A DNA stretch of 64,000 nt from Brevundimonas sp. NIBR11 (GTDB taxonomy: Bacteria; Pseudomonadota; Alphaproteobacteria; Caulobacterales; Caulobacteraceae): assembly GCF_027912535.1 (NCBI RefSeq), contig NZ_CP115465.1, positions 231,001 through 295,000 of the forward strand. The letters run 5' to 3'. A program made the position numbers and the translations under genes. Shown here piece by piece: positions 35,418 to 45,188 of this stretch. Below the pieces are notes generated by a model that had not been told where the DNA came from, did no database searches, and saw nothing but the letters and a program-made list of their open reading frames with translations. Every line of letters begins with the position of its first letter. Within the stretch, counting starts at the first letter, position 1.

Positions 35418-36425
35418 CTACCAGACCCCGATCTTCTCCGCCTCATGATGGCTGATGGGGTGGTGGGCCTTGGCGTGGTCTTCCTCGGCGAGGAACCGCA
35501 CCGCCTCCAGCGCCGCCATGCAGCCCATGCCGGCGGCCGTTACGGCCTGGCGATAGACGTCGTCGGTGACGTCGCCGGCCGCGTAGCAGCCCTCGACATT
35601 GGTCGAGGTCGTCCCCGGCTTCACCACCAGATAGCCGCCCTGTTTCGTCTCCAGCTGTCCCTGGAAAAGCTCCGAAGACGGCGCATGACCGATGGCGATG
35701 AAGACGCCGTCGGCCTGAACCTCCTGCGTCGCACCCGTCTGTGCGTGTCTCAGCCGCACGCCCGTGACGTTGGACGCGATCCCGTCCGACTGGCCCAGGA
35801 CCTCGTCCACCGCGTGGTTCCAGATCACCTCGACCTTGGGATTGGCGAACAGCCGGTCCTGCAGGATCCTCTCGGCGCGGAACTCGTCCTTCCGGTGCAC
35901 CACCGTCACCTTGGCGGCGAAATTCGTCAGGAACAGCGCCTCTTCCACCGCCGTATTGCCCCCGCCGACGACGATCACGTTCTTGCCGCGATAGAAGAAG
36001 CCGTCGCAGGTCGCACAGGCCGAGACGCCGAAGCCCTGATATTTCGCCTCCGATTCCAGCCCCAGCCACTTGGCCTGGGCGCCGGTGGAGATGATGACCG
36101 TCTCGGCCAGCAGTTCCGTGCCGCTGTCCAGCTTCAGCCGAAACGGCCGCTGCGACAGGTCGCAGGACACGACGATGTCCTCGATCACCTCGGTGCCGAC
36201 GTGCAGGGCCTGGGCCTTCATCTGCTCCATCAGCCAGGGACCCTGGATGGTCTCGGCGAAGCCCGGATAGTTCTCGACGTCCGTGGTGATGGTCAGCTGG
36301 CCGCCCGGCTGTATGCCGGCGATGACCGCCGGGTTCAGGTTGGCGCGGGCCGCGTAGATGGCGGCGGTCCAGCCGGCAGGGCCGGAGCCGATGATGGCGA
36401 CACGAAGCGTTCTGGGAGTGCTCAT
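35418..36425 (-). CDS. trxB: Thioredoxin-disulfide reductase
   Basis: A 335-residue FAD/NADPH enzyme that reduces thioredoxin. The FAD-binding G-S-G-P-A-G (13-18), redox-active C-A-T-C (Cys137, Cys140), NADPH-binding G-G-G-N-T-A-V-E-E-A (about 155-164) and the terminal A-A-G-D-V segment are all conserved. The ATG is at 36425. It is divergent from a small membrane protein gene with 73 bp between. Confidence 0.96.
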   Translation of the reverse strand: MSTPRTLRVAIIGSGPAGWTAAIYAARANLNPAVIAGIQPGGQLTITTDVENYPGFAETIQGPWLMEQMKAQALHVGTEVIEDIVVSCDLSQRPFRLKLDSGTELLAETVIISTGAQAKWLGLESEAKYQGFGVSACATCDGFFYRGKNVIVVGGGNTAVEEALFLTNFAAKVTVVHRKDEFRAERILQDRLFANPKVEVIWNHAVDEVLGQSDGIASNVTGVRLRHAQTGATQEVQADGVFIAIGHAPSSELFQGQLETKQGGYLVVKPGTTSTNVEGCYAAGDVTDDVYRQAVTAAGMGCMAALEAVRFLAEEDHAKAHHPISHHEAEKIGVW

Positions 36426-36498
36426 GGATGCTATCTAGTCGCTGATTCCGCTCCGTGCGATGTCGGGCGCGACGGAAATCCGTGGAAGGACGCAGAGA

Positions 36499-36795
36499 AT
36501 GGCCACCCAACCGCAGCGCAGCTTCATCGGCATCGGCCTGGCCCTGGGGGTCGCCATCGGCTCGGCCATCGGCGTAGCCATGGGCAATATCGCCCTCGGC
36601 ATTCCCATCGGCATCGGCGTGGGCGTGGCGATCGGGGCTGGTCTGGACGCGGCAGACAAGAAAAAGCGCAAGGACCGGGACGGCGACGGCGGAACCCACG
36701 CCGCGAGTTCGGTCTTCGTCGGCGACCACGGCGGCCCATCCAAGCCGTCCCACGCCGACAACGACGGCGGCGGCTCCGATGCGGGCGGTGACTGA
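36499..36795 (+). CDS. Glycine-zipper membrane protein with acidic/Gly tail
   Basis: A 98-residue protein. Residues 8-50 are hydrophobic and glycine-rich with repeated G-x3-G and G-I-G-V patterns (G-I-G-L-A-L-G-V-A-I-G-S, G-I-P-I-G-I-G-V-G-V), enough for two membrane passes. A basic K-K-K-R-K-D-R-D segment and a soluble, histidine- and Asp/Gly-rich tail follow. AAGGA lies upstream of ATG 36499. Its stop is 3 bp from that of the convergent ELM1-like gene. Unknown function. Confidence 0.65.
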   Translation: MATQPQRSFIGIGLALGVAIGSAIGVAMGNIALGIPIGIGVGVAIGAGLDAADKKKRKDRDGDGGTHAASSVFVGDHGGPSKPSHADNDGGGSDAGGD

Positions 36796-36798
36796 GCC

Positions 36799-37788
36799 CT
36801 ATCGCCCCATCGCTGCCAATACGGCCCGGGCCGCCCGGTCCGTCTCCGCCAACGGTTCGTAGCTCCAGCTTTCAAGCCCGCTGTCGAAAAGCCGCGCCGC
36901 GCCCCGTTCTCTCAGATCGGCGTGCAGCCGCGCGAACTTGCCCGCCGGCTTCAGCGCCACCATCGGCAGGACGTGCACGGGCTTGCCGGTCGAGGCCGCC
37001 TCGGCCGCCATGTTGGCGCTGTCCTCGGTGACCAACACATGGTCCGCCGCCTGCAGGAAGGCGAACAGCGGGTTCGGCCCCTGGCCGTCCCAGATCCAGC
37101 CGGGCAGGGGGGCCAGCCGCGCGGTCATCGCCGCCTTGGCCGCCTCCGGCGTTCGGCGCGAGAAGCTCAGCATCAGCGACCCGCCCGCCGTCGTCACGGC
37201 GCCGGCGATCCTGTCAGCCAGATGGGCGGCATGCCCGGGGGTCAGGTCGAAGGCCTTGGACCGGCCCCCGATCAGCACCGCCACGCGCGGCCGGGGCAGG
37301 GGGTCGATCCGGTCGGCAAAGGCGGGCGCCGCCTCGGTCAGCCGCTCCGCCGTCACCCGATGCGGCGACCCAGTGATCGAGACGACGTTGGCCCCGCCGA
37401 GGCCGTCATGCGACGGAGCCACGACCATATCGAACAGGGCCGGGTCCAGCCGGGGATCCTGGGTCTGGACGACGAAGGTCTTTCCGCCGCTCTTGCGTCG
37501 CGCCGCGATGGACAGGGGCAGGGTCGCGCGGCCGGTGGCGATCCACAGGTCGGGCCACGCCTCGCCCGCCTTCGGGAAGGGGGCGTCGGACGCCGGGTCC
37601 AGCATCCATGTCGCTTTCAGGGAGGCAGGCAGCCAGTCGAACGCGGGCTTCCACCGCACCCGCTTCACGGCGATGTCGGACGGCGTCAGGCGCCCGACCG
37701 CTTCCGCCAGTCCGAGCGCCTGATTTTCCATGCCGACACGGCCGTCCGAGACGACCGCGATACCAAGGGGCTTTCGCCCTACTTCCAC
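36799..37788 (-). CDS. ELM1/DUF1022-family protein (glycosyltransferase-like fold)
   Basis: A 329-residue protein resembling the mitochondrial fission ELM1/DUF1022 family, which is widespread in alphaproteobacteria. Visible blocks: [18 protein letters not shown] near the N-terminus, [26 protein letters not shown], and [12 protein letters not shown] near the C-terminus. The last block looks like a nucleotide-sugar binding motif of GT-B enzymes. The bacterial role is not established. Its GTG start overlaps the greA stop by 10 nt, so the two are co-transcribed. Confidence 0.8.
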   Translation of the reverse strand: MEVGRKPLGIAVVSDGRVGMENQALGLAEAVGRLTPSDIAVKRVRWKPAFDWLPASLKATWMLDPASDAPFPKAGEAWPDLWIATGRATLPLSIAARRKSGGKTFVVQTQDPRLDPALFDMVVAPSHDGLGGANVVSITGSPHRVTAERLTEAAPAFADRIDPLPRPRVAVLIGGRSKAFDLTPGHAAHLADRIAGAVTTAGGSLMLSFSRRTPEAAKAAMTARLAPLPGWIWDGQGPNPLFAFLQAADHVLVTEDSANMAAEAASTGKPVHVLPMVALKPAGKFARLHADLRERGAARLFDSGLESWSYEPLAETDRAARAVLAAMGR

Positions 37789-38252
37789 TCGACCTTGAGG
37801 ATTTCGTAGGCCTTTACGCCGCCGGGAGTGTTCACCTCGACGGTGTCGCCGACGACCTTGCCGATCATGGCGCGTGCGATCGGGGAGGAGATCGAGATCT
37901 TGCCCTGTTTCACATCGGCTTCATGCTCGCCGACGATCTGATAGCGACCCTCGTCCTCGGTGTCCTCGTCGACGACCGTCACCGTGGCGCCGAACTTGAC
38001 CTGGTCGCCCGAAAGTTTGGAGACGTCGATCACCTGCGCCCGGGACAGCTTGTCCTCGATGTCGGCGATAGAGCCCTCGATCCAGCCTTGGCGTTCCTTG
38101 GCTGCGTGATATTCGGCGTTTTCCGACAGGTCGCCGTGTTCGCGGGCCTCGGAGATCGCCGCGATGACGCTGGGACGTTCCACCGACTTCAATTGCTTAA
38201 GCTGATCGTCGAGGGAGCGGTAACCCTCGGCCGTCATCGGCACTTTTTCCAT
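37779..38252 (-). CDS. greA: Transcription elongation factor GreA
   Basis: A 157-residue factor that stimulates cleavage of backtracked RNA in RNA polymerase. The N-terminal coiled coil holds the tip motif [18 protein letters not shown], with the acidic pair that reaches into the active site. The C-terminal domain (about 80-157) has [10 protein letters not shown] and the terminal Y-E-I-L-K-V. Length and motifs are standard. It is followed by the ELM1-like gene with a 10-nt overlap. Confidence 0.96.
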   Translation of the reverse strand: MEKVPMTAEGYRSLDDQLKQLKSVERPSVIAAISEAREHGDLSENAEYHAAKERQGWIEGSIADIEDKLSRAQVIDVSKLSGDQVKFGATVTVVDEDTEDEGRYQIVGEHEADVKQGKISISSPIARAMIGKVVGDTVEVNTPGGVKAYEILKVEWK

Positions 38253-38408
38253 GTGGTCGTGATTTTCTGACTTGTCGCCCGGTAAACCCGAGAGGGACTT
38301 AGAAGGAGTTCTGGCGGCTATTCTGGTCGCTGGGCGCGCGCGACCGGCCGAAGAAGCTAGGGCGCCTGACGCGAAAACTCAAGGTCAGGCGGACTGTGGC
38401 TCCTCCGC

Positions 38409-38624
38409 CTATCGCACGGAGGGTGGCAGGGGGCGATGACGGGCGTGCGCCAACCTGCGGTCCAGCAGCGATTTCGCCACTCCATAGGCGATCCAGGCGA
38501 TCAGTGCGGCGCCGATGAGGGCGAACGCCAGAGACGCCAGCATGGCCCCCGCCGCCATGAACGCGAGGATGAAGGCGATGGCCGCGCCCAGCGCGGCCGC
38601 GATCTGAATGGTTTTCAAGCGCAT
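38409..38624 (-). CDS. Small two-helix membrane protein
   Basis: A 71-residue protein with two hydrophobic segments (about residues 5-25 and 28-50) separated by a very short turn, then a basic tail (R-R-L-A-H-A-R-H-R-P). ATG 38624 fits the beginning of the hydrophobic part. The ribosome binding site is weak. The longer open frame upstream is antisense to no feature and overlaps the GST gene in another frame, so only the last 72 codons are taken. No function can be suggested. Confidence 0.5.
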   Translation of the reverse strand: MRLKTIQIAAALGAAIAFILAFMAAGAMLASLAFALIGAALIAWIAYGVAKSLLDRRLAHARHRPLPPSVR

Positions 38625-38674
38625 AGGCGGGTTAACGCGGCCGCCGCTGGCCGGTTGCGCCGCGTCAGCCCGCA

Positions 38675-39340
38675 TCAGGCGTAGGCATAGGGGCCGCCTC
38701 GCCCGAGCGCGCGCTGATAGGCCGGCCGCGCGTGGATCGCCTTCAGGAAGGCTTTCAGCTTCGGCTTGTCCGCGCCGTAGGGCGCGCGCGAGGCCCCGGC
38801 TTCGAGCGGGAAGCTCATCATGACATCGGCGGCGGAGAAGGCGTCGCCAGCGAACCATTCGGACTTCGACAGCTCGCCCTCCCAATAGGCGGTGTGAGCG
38901 GCGATCTGGGGATCGATGAAGCTCGCCTGCGCCTTGTTCGCGATGGCCTTCACCAGCGGCCGCACCAGAGCCGGCGACCGGATCGGCAAGGCGGAAAACA
39001 CCAGCTTCAGCAACAGGGGCGTCATCGCCGACCCCTCGGCGTAGTGCAGCCAGTAGGTGAAGCGCCGCCCCGCCTCCGTCCCCGGCGTCGGCTTCAGCCC
39101 ATGGCCGGGATACGCAGCCAGCAGATATTCCACGATCGCCCCCGTCTCGGCGACGATGATGTCTCCGTCCTGGATCACCGGCGATTTGCCCAGCGGATGG
39201 ATGGCGCGCAGCTCGGGCGGCGCCAGCATGGTCTCGGCGTTCCGCTCGTAGCGCTTCACCTCGTACTCCAGCCCCATCTCCTCCAGCAGCCACAGCACGC
39301 GCTGCGAGCGGGAGTTGTTCAGGTGGTGGACGATGATCAT
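38675..39340 (-). CDS. Glutathione S-transferase family protein
   Basis: A 221-residue enzyme with a thioredoxin-like N-terminal domain (I-I-V-H-H-L-N-N-S-R-S-Q-R-V-L-W-L-L-E-E, then N-P/H-P-L-G-K-S-P-V and E-T-G-A-I-V-E-Y-L, the glutathione-binding block) and an alpha-helical C-terminal domain (A-G-D-x-F-S-A-A-D-V-M-M-S). The N-terminal pattern S-R-S-Q-R-V-L-W suggests a beta-like class with a serine in the active-site area. Substrates are unknown. Confidence 0.9.
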   Translation of the reverse strand: MIIVHHLNNSRSQRVLWLLEEMGLEYEVKRYERNAETMLAPPELRAIHPLGKSPVIQDGDIIVAETGAIVEYLLAAYPGHGLKPTPGTEAGRRFTYWLHYAEGSAMTPLLLKLVFSALPIRSPALVRPLVKAIANKAQASFIDPQIAAHTAYWEGELSKSEWFAGDAFSAADVMMSFPLEAGASRAPYGADKPKLKAFLKAIHARPAYQRALGRGGPYAYA

Positions 39341-39400
39341 GGCGACGCTCCCCGATTTTGGCTCAGCTTAACCGGGTTGACGCCGGGGAGGGCAAGACCT

Positions 39401-39628
39401 TCAGGCGCGCCCGCTCCAGCGCCGACGCGGATGAGCCCGCGTCTGATCCTGACGCTGCGACTGCCGCCCCCGGTTCAGGTTCGGCGAGACCCCGCTCCGA
39501 CGGCTCTGCCACAGCTCATAGGCCAGGGTGGCCAGCGCCAGCTTGCCGGCGTGACGCCCGGCGAAGCCGCGCCCGCCTTTGGACAGCAGCAGACCGCCGA
39601 GAACAGTGGCGATACGGGACAGGGCCAT
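39401..39628 (-). CDS. Small protein of unknown function
   Basis: A 75-residue protein with an amphipathic N-terminal half ([20 protein letters not shown]) followed by [10 protein letters not shown] and an Arg/Gln-rich, probably disordered C-terminus. The start ATG 39628 has a strong ribosome binding site (AGGAG, 9 nt upstream), which supports translation. It is divergent from selD across 94 bp. No family recognised. Confidence 0.6.
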   Translation of the reverse strand: MALSRIATVLGGLLLSKGGRGFAGRHAGKLALATLAYELWQSRRSGVSPNLNRGRQSQRQDQTRAHPRRRWSGRA

Positions 39629-39722
39629 GATCAATTCTCCTAGAGTTCCCGACAGCAACGAGCAGGCACGGCTCAGGTTCACCGCTGTTGAATGCCTGCG
39701 CGCTTTCGCCCACACCAGAGCC

Positions 39723-40763
39723 ATGACCGCACCCGAACCCCGGCTGACCTCTCTCGCCCACGGCGGCGGCTGCGGCTGCAAGCTTTCGCCCGGCGTGCTC
39801 CGCGATATCCTGTCGAAGACGCCGCAGGCCGCCGCCTTCCCTAATCTGATGGTCGGCACGGAAACCTCGGACGACGCCGCCGTTTGGCGGTTGAACGACC
39901 AGCAGGCCCTCGTCGCCACGACCGACTTCTTCATGCCGGTGGTCGACGATCCGTTCGACTTCGGCCGCATCGCCGCGACCAACGCCCTGTCCGACGTCTA
40001 CGCCATGGGCGGAAAGCCCATCTTCGCCCTCGCCTTGGTCGGCATGCCGGTGAACGTCCTGTCGACAGAGACCATCGGCCGGATCCTCGCGGGCGGAGCC
40101 AGCGTCTGCGCCGAGGCCCGCATCCCCGTCGCCGGCGGCCATTCCATCGACAGCGTCGAGCCCATCTACGGCCTCGTCGCCCTCGGCCTCGTCCATCCCG
40201 ACCGGGTCCTGACCAACAAGGGCGCCCGTGCGGGCGACGTCCTGATCCTGACCAAGGGGCTCGGCGTCGGCATTCTCTCGGCCGCCCTGAAACAGGAACG
40301 GCTGGATGAGGCGGGCTATGCGGCCCTGATCGCCTCGACGACGCGGCTCAACACGGTCGGCGATCTGGCGGGCATGGACGGCGTTCACGCCATGACGGAC
40401 GTGACCGGTTTCGGCCTCCTGGGTCACGCGCTGGAGATGGCGCGCGGATGCGGGCTGGGCGTCGAGCTCGACGCTGCCGGTGTCCCGCTGCTGGACGGGG
40501 TGGAGGCCCTGGCCGGCGCCGGGGTCCGCACCGGCGCCTCGGGCCGTAACTGGACCGCCTATGGCGACGAGATCACCGTGCCGTCCGCCTTCACCGACTG
40601 GCGGCGCGATCTTCTGACGGACCCTCAGACGTCCGGCGGCCTTCTCGTCGCCGTCTCGGCCGAGGCCGCGCCCGCGGTCCTCGCCGCCATCCGCGCCGCC
40701 GGCTTCGACCGCGCCGCCGTGGTGGGCCGGGTCGTCGAGGGCGCCGGAGTGCGGGTCGTTTGA
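39723..40763 (+). CDS. selD: Selenide, water dikinase
   Basis: A 346-residue enzyme that makes selenophosphate from selenide and ATP. The N-terminal [10 protein letters not shown] contains Cys17, Cys19 and Lys20 at exactly the positions known in E. coli Sel[18 protein letters not shown] (metal and ATP binding), [22 protein letters not shown] and D-P-Q-T-S-G-G-L follow. The adjacent selU gene shows that selenophosphate here serves tRNA selenation; there is no selA/selB in the window. Confidence 0.96.
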   Translation: MTAPEPRLTSLAHGGGCGCKLSPGVLRDILSKTPQAAAFPNLMVGTETSDDAAVWRLNDQQALVATTDFFMPVVDDPFDFGRIAATNALSDVYAMGGKPIFALALVGMPVNVLSTETIGRILAGGASVCAEARIPVAGGHSIDSVEPIYGLVALGLVHPDRVLTNKGARAGDVLILTKGLGVGILSAALKQERLDEAGYAALIASTTRLNTVGDLAGMDGVHAMTDVTGFGLLGHALEMARGCGLGVELDAAGVPLLDGVEALAGAGVRTGASGRNWTAYGDEITVPSAFTDWRRDLLTDPQTSGGLLVAVSAEAAPAVLAAIRAAGFDRAAVVGRVVEGAGVRVV

Positions 40764-41815
40764 TCCGTCGCACCACCGACCTGTCGCCCGCCGCCCGCGC
40801 CGGCTTCGACGCCATCATCGATGTCCGCAGTCCATCGGAGTTCGCCGAGGATCACATTCCCGGCGCGATCAACCTGCCGGTCCTCGACGACGCCGAACGC
40901 GCCGAGATCGGGACGATCTACGTCCAGCAGTCGAAATTCCTCGCCCGCCGGCTGGGCGCCGCCAAGGTCGCCCGCAACATCGCCGCCCATCTCGACGGCG
41001 CGCTGAAGGATCGCGACGGCAGCTTCCGCCCCCTGGTCCACTGCTGGCGCGGCGGCCAGCGGTCGGGCGCCATGGTCGCGGTCATGGACCAGATCGGCTG
41101 GCCGGTGACGGTCCTCGACGGCGGCTACCAGACCTGGCGGCGGCGGGTGCAGACGACCCTCTACGGCGAGCCCCGATGGTCCGTCATCCTGCTCGACGGC
41201 GGCACCGGCTCAGGCAAGACGGCGCTTCTCAGCAAGCTCGCCGAAAGGGGCGTCCAGACCCTCGATCTCGAAGCCCTCGCCGACCATCGCGGCTCCCTGT
41301 TCGGCGCGACCGGCCGCCCCCAGCCGCCGCAGAAGCTGTTCGAAAGCCGGCTCTACGCCGCCCTCGAAACCCTCGACTCGAGCCGCCCGGTCGTCGTCGA
41401 GGCCGAGTCCAGCCGCGTCGGCGCTCGAACCATCCCGCCGGCCCTCTGGTCCGGCATGGGGCAGGCCGCGGTCATCGAACTGGACGCCCCCGTCGCCGCC
41501 CGCGCCGCCTTCTCGGCCCGCGTCTATGCCGACATCGCCTCGGATGCGGCGGCGCTGGAAGACGCGCTGAACCGCCTGCCGCCGCATCTGTCCAAGGCCG
41601 TCATCGCCGAATGGAAGACCATGGCCCGCGATGGCCAGACCCTCGCACTCGCCGAGGCCCTGATCGTGGAGCATTACGATCCCGCCTACCGCCGAATGTC
41701 GGCGCGACGGGATCGCCTGCTGCTCGGTCGCATCATGATGACCGACCTGTCCGATGCCGAGTTGGACAAGGCCGCCGACCAAATCGTCACCGTCTCCCAG
41801 AGGGAGAAGGCTTGA
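40760..41815 (+). CDS. selU: tRNA 2-selenouridine synthase
   Basis: A 351-residue enzyme (also called MnmH or YbbB) that converts 2-thiouridine to 2-selenouridine at the wobble position of certain tRNAs, with selenophosphate as donor. An N-terminal rhodanese domain has its cysteine in [10 protein letters not shown] (Cys95, E. coli Cys97). A P-loop, G-G-T-G-S-G-K-T (147-154), follows, and a C-terminal helical region. The TTG start at 40760 overlaps the selD stop (TTGA), so the two are translationally coupled. Confidence 0.95.
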   Translation: MIRRTTDLSPAARAGFDAIIDVRSPSEFAEDHIPGAINLPVLDDAERAEIGTIYVQQSKFLARRLGAAKVARNIAAHLDGALKDRDGSFRPLVHCWRGGQRSGAMVAVMDQIGWPVTVLDGGYQTWRRRVQTTLYGEPRWSVILLDGGTGSGKTALLSKLAERGVQTLDLEALADHRGSLFGATGRPQPPQKLFESRLYAALETLDSSRPVVVEAESSRVGARTIPPALWSGMGQAAVIELDAPVAARAAFSARVYADIASDAAALEDALNRLPPHLSKAVIAEWKTMARDGQTLALAEALIVEHYDPAYRRMSARRDRLLLGRIMMTDLSDAELDKAADQIVTVSQREKA

Positions 41816-41928
41816 GGCCCGCAGAGCGAAGCGATGTGTCTCGGCAGACAGGGTGAGGGCCGTGCGTTTCCGGTAGGGTCCAACCTTCGCCTTTTGCGCG
41901 GGTCCGATCGGCTGCGCCTCTCAGGCGC

Positions 41929-43224
41929 TCAAGCCCTCTGCGAACGGGAGAGAGCGGCAAGAATGCGGTCCGCCGCCGCGCCTGCCCCATCCTCCTGCAT
42001 CGCCACCACGCCCAGCCGCCGCGCCGTCTCCAACACGCCTGCGTCCCCCAGCAGCCCGCCCAGCCCTTCCGCCACCCGTTCCGCCCGATACCGCCCGCGC
42101 GTCACGACCGCCCCACACCCCAGCCGGGCCACGCGCGCGCCGTTGTCGAACTGATCTCCCAGATGCGGTACGACCAGCTGCGGCCGCCCGGCGCGCAACG
42201 CCTGCTGCGTCGTCCCGACCCCGCCCTGATGCACGACCGCCGCCGCTCTCGGGAACAACTGCGAGAACGGCGCATAGGCCACGGCTATCGCATCGCGCCC
42301 GTCCGCCACCCTGAGGTCCCCCTCCGGCCCGACCAGAAGCACCGCCCGCCGCCCGATCCGTCGCGCCGCCTTCAGGCTTTCGACGTAGAAGCCGCCGGGG
42401 ATGTGCACCGCCGCCGAGCCCAGGGTGAACACCACCGGCTCAGATCCATCCGCCAGGAACCGCTCCAGCGCGGGCGGCATCACGGACGCCCCACCGGCTT
42501 CGGAATCATAGGCGGCGTATCCCGTGACCGCGAACCCGGGCGGCGCATCCGGCTGCGGCCATGCCAGTAGCGGAGAGTAGAGACCGAGCGACACGGGGCG
42601 GCTCTTCAAGCCATCGAGCAAGAGGTTCTCGTAGCGCGGCGGCAAACCCAGCCTGGCCCGCACCGCGTCGATGGGCCGGGTCCATCGTCCCGTCGCGGCC
42701 CGCGCGAGAGCCACCGTGGCGCGATTGACCGCCAGCTGGAGACCGCCCGTCGCCGGCCTCATCCAGGGCGTCTTCGGCAGGAGCGGCGGATCGTAGGGCG
42801 AGAAGACCACGGACGGCTGCAACGCTGCCGGTATGAAAGGAACGCCCAGCACATCCGCCGCCATCCCCGCGCCCGCCGCGAAGGTCGAACCGACGATCGC
42901 GACCGAGCCCTCCGCCGCCGCGGTGACGGCCCGGGCGCCATCCTCAAGATTAGGCAGCAGCATCTTCTCGAACAGGAAGGTGTTCGACTTCGCCACCCGT
43001 TCGGTCAGTTCGGCCTTATCCATGCCGAAGCGGCGCTCCAGCTCGGCCAGCCCCGGTCCTATGGAATGAAAGATCAGACCTTCGGCGAGGATCTTGCCTC
43101 CGTAGTCGACCGAGGTCGCGATCTCCGCCTGCACCCCGCGCGCCTTCAGGGCGAGACCCAGAGCGATGAACGGATGCAGGTCGCCGAGCGAGCCTGCGGT
43201 GCAGAGGACGATGCGGAGAGCCAT
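41929..43224 (-). CDS. GT1-family glycosyltransferase (UGT-like)
   Basis: A 431-residue GT-B glycosyltransferase related to macrolide and sterol UDP-glycosyltransferases. The N-terminal domain begins I-V-L-C-T-A-G-S-L-G-D-L-H-P-F (acceptor side). The C-terminal donor site contains P-V-V-F-T-L-G-S-A, then H-Q-G-G-V-G-T-T-Q-Q-A-L-R-A-G-R-P-Q-L and P-H-L-G-D-Q-F-D-N-G-x-R, the nucleotide-sugar motif of the family. The ATG at 43224 matches the start of the family fold; the frame upstream overlaps the neighbouring gene. The acceptor is unknown: lipid or small metabolite. Confidence 0.85.
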   Translation of the reverse strand: MALRIVLCTAGSLGDLHPFIALGLALKARGVQAEIATSVDYGGKILAEGLIFHSIGPGLAELERRFGMDKAELTERVAKSNTFLFEKMLLPNLEDGARAVTAAAEGSVAIVGSTFAAGAGMAADVLGVPFIPAALQPSVVFSPYDPPLLPKTPWMRPATGGLQLAVNRATVALARAATGRWTRPIDAVRARLGLPPRYENLLLDGLKSRPVSLGLYSPLLAWPQPDAPPGFAVTGYAAYDSEAGGASVMPPALERFLADGSEPVVFTLGSAAVHIPGGFYVESLKAARRIGRRAVLLVGPEGDLRVADGRDAIAVAYAPFSQLFPRAAAVVHQGGVGTTQQALRAGRPQLVVPHLGDQFDNGARVARLGCGAVVTRGRYRAERVAEGLGGLLGDAGVLETARRLGVVAMQEDGAGAAADRILAALSRSQRA

Positions 43225-43258
43225 GGCGAACCCTAGCACCGCAAGGTGACGCCTCGAA

Positions 43259-45061
43259 CTAGCCCCGCGCTCGCGTGAGCGCCTGCCGCGCCGCCGTCCA
43301 CTGCGGCGCCCGTTCCAGCGCGGCCTCGTACCGGCGCGCCGCCCCCCGCGCATCGTTCTTCGCCATCAGCACGTCGCCCCAGCCCTTCAGCGGATCGGCC
43401 CAGTTCGGGCTCCGGCGGCTGGCCTCGCGGAAATCGGCCTCGGCGCCGTCCAGGTCGCCCCGCGCCAGCTTCACCCGGCCCCATTCCGCGTGCGCGAAGG
43501 GCAGGGAGGGCGATTGACGCACAGCCTCGGCGAACCACCGGTCGGCCCTGGCCCGGTCGCCGGCCTCTTCGGCGATGACCGCGCGGGCGATGACGCACTG
43601 GTAGCAGTCGGTCCGGGTCGCTGCGATCACGCGGGCCGCCCGCTCCGTGTCTCCGGTCCGCGCCATGGCCATGGCCAGATACGGGTAGATGACGACGCGC
43701 CATCGCGTGTCTCCGAACGCGCGATTGTCCGGGTCCACGGCGCCCAGATGGCGGACGACCCCGCGCCAGTCCTCCGCCTCCCAGGCCAGCTGCGCCTGGA
43801 GCGCGGCATTGATCGCACCCGCCGCCTCCAGGATCTCGGGCGGCGCGTCGGCGGGCGGCGAGGACAGTCGATCCAGGGTGGCCCGGGCGCCATCGAGATC
43901 GTGCGACGCGACCTGCATCGAGAAGATCGAGCCGATCATCTGCTCATCGTCGGGGCGGCTCTCCAGCGCCCGTCGATAGCCTTCGATCGCGGTGCGCGCA
44001 TCGCCGATCTCCTCGGCGGCGATGGCCGCGGAGGAGTCCCGCATGTAGGCCAGCCCTTCCTCGCGCAGGAAGCGATGACCGTCCGACCGCGCCAGTCGCG
44101 CCGCCAGAACAGCGCTTTGGTAGGCGTCCTCCGCATGGTCCATGCCGGAAAGCGCCCCCCATCGGTTAGAGTAGGCGAGGGCGAATTTCGGCTCCACCGC
44201 CAGGGCCGCGTCGGCCTCACGCACTGCCCCGTACCAATCGCCCCTGTTCTGCAGGACCAGATTCAGCGCCGAATGGGCCCACATCCGGTCGGCCTTGTCG
44301 CCGGATTTGATGAGGGCGCGCAGCGCCGCTTCGGATTTGGCCGCGCCCTCGGCGTCGCCCCGCCGGTTGAGATAGATGGCGTAGCGATAGGGCTGGGTCG
44401 CCGCATAGACCTGTTCGGCCGCCGCCTGGATCATGGCGTCCAGATCGCCTTCGCCGGCGCCCGTCTGGGGCGTCGCCGTCGCCGTGCCCGTGCGGGCGGT
44501 CAGGGCCAGGCCGGTCGGCGTGCGGTACAGCTCACCGCCGATGGTCGTCTGTTTCCCCAGCCACTCCACCAGATACCGCCGCAGCTCCCCGACCGAGACC
44601 CCGGTCTGAGGGATCTGCACCTTGATGTCGCCGTTCCAGTTGTTGGCGTAGGTCGAGGGCGCGCGGACCGAAACCGTCTGGTCGCTCATCTCGCTGAGCC
44701 GGTCCAGCAGTCGGCTGGCGATCACCTGGCCTGTCACCCCGCGCTCGGCGAACTCGGGCGGGACCGAGAAGGGTTCGATCACCAGACCCCGCTCCTGCGA
44801 CGCCTCCCAGATCAGCGACCCGACCAGCAGGGCCGCCACCACCCCGACGACCCCGGTCAGGACTCGCAGCCCGAACCCGGCCCGCTCCTTCAGGATCTGC
44901 CAGCCCAGCAGCTGTTCGTGCTTGAGCAGGACCCGCCGCGCCGGACTGTCCTCGCCCCCCTCGCCGTTCGCCTCGGCCTCCATGGCGATCTCGATGGGGT
45001 CCGGCGTGGTGGGCGCGGGCGCGCGGCGGCGCGAACGCCCCGTCTTCGGCTGGTCGGTCAT
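43259..45061 (-). CDS. Membrane-anchored TPR protein
   Basis: A 600-residue protein. An N-terminal cytoplasmic segment of about 65 residues (basic, then acidic) precedes a single membrane helix (about residues 68-86). The rest, mostly outside the membrane, has a mixed alpha/beta part (about 90-205) and then tetratricopeptide-like helical repeats (about 210-600), clearest at G-D-W-Y-G-A-V-R-E-A-D-A-A-L-A-V-E-P and at the C-terminus. The C-Y-Q-C pair (about 485-488) may form a disulfide. ATG 45061 has AAGGGGA upstream. Probably a scaffold protein; the partner is unknown. Confidence 0.75.
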   Translation of the reverse strand: MTDQPKTGRSRRRAPAPTTPDPIEIAMEAEANGEGGEDSPARRVLLKHEQLLGWQILKERAGFGLRVLTGVVGVVAALLVGSLIWEASQERGLVIEPFSVPPEFAERGVTGQVIASRLLDRLSEMSDQTVSVRAPSTYANNWNGDIKVQIPQTGVSVGELRRYLVEWLGKQTTIGGELYRTPTGLALTARTGTATATPQTGAGEGDLDAMIQAAAEQVYAATQPYRYAIYLNRRGDAEGAAKSEAALRALIKSGDKADRMWAHSALNLVLQNRGDWYGAVREADAALAVEPKFALAYSNRWGALSGMDHAEDAYQSAVLAARLARSDGHRFLREEGLAYMRDSSAAIAAEEIGDARTAIEGYRRALESRPDDEQMIGSIFSMQVASHDLDGARATLDRLSSPPADAPPEILEAAGAINAALQAQLAWEAEDWRGVVRHLGAVDPDNRAFGDTRWRVVIYPYLAMAMARTGDTERAARVIAATRTDCYQCVIARAVIAEEAGDRARADRWFAEAVRQSPSLPFAHAEWGRVKLARGDLDGAEADFREASRRSPNWADPLKGWGDVLMAKNDARGAARRYEAALERAPQWTAARQALTRARG

Positions 45062-45188
45062 TGAACGGATCCCCTTCGGGAAACGACGGTTACTCAAAAA
45101 GCCCGAGAGGTCAAACGGTTACAGGCATCGCAACGCGATCGCGCAAAACGCCTCCCGTTTTGCCGGCTGAGGCCTTAGCGTCGTCGCC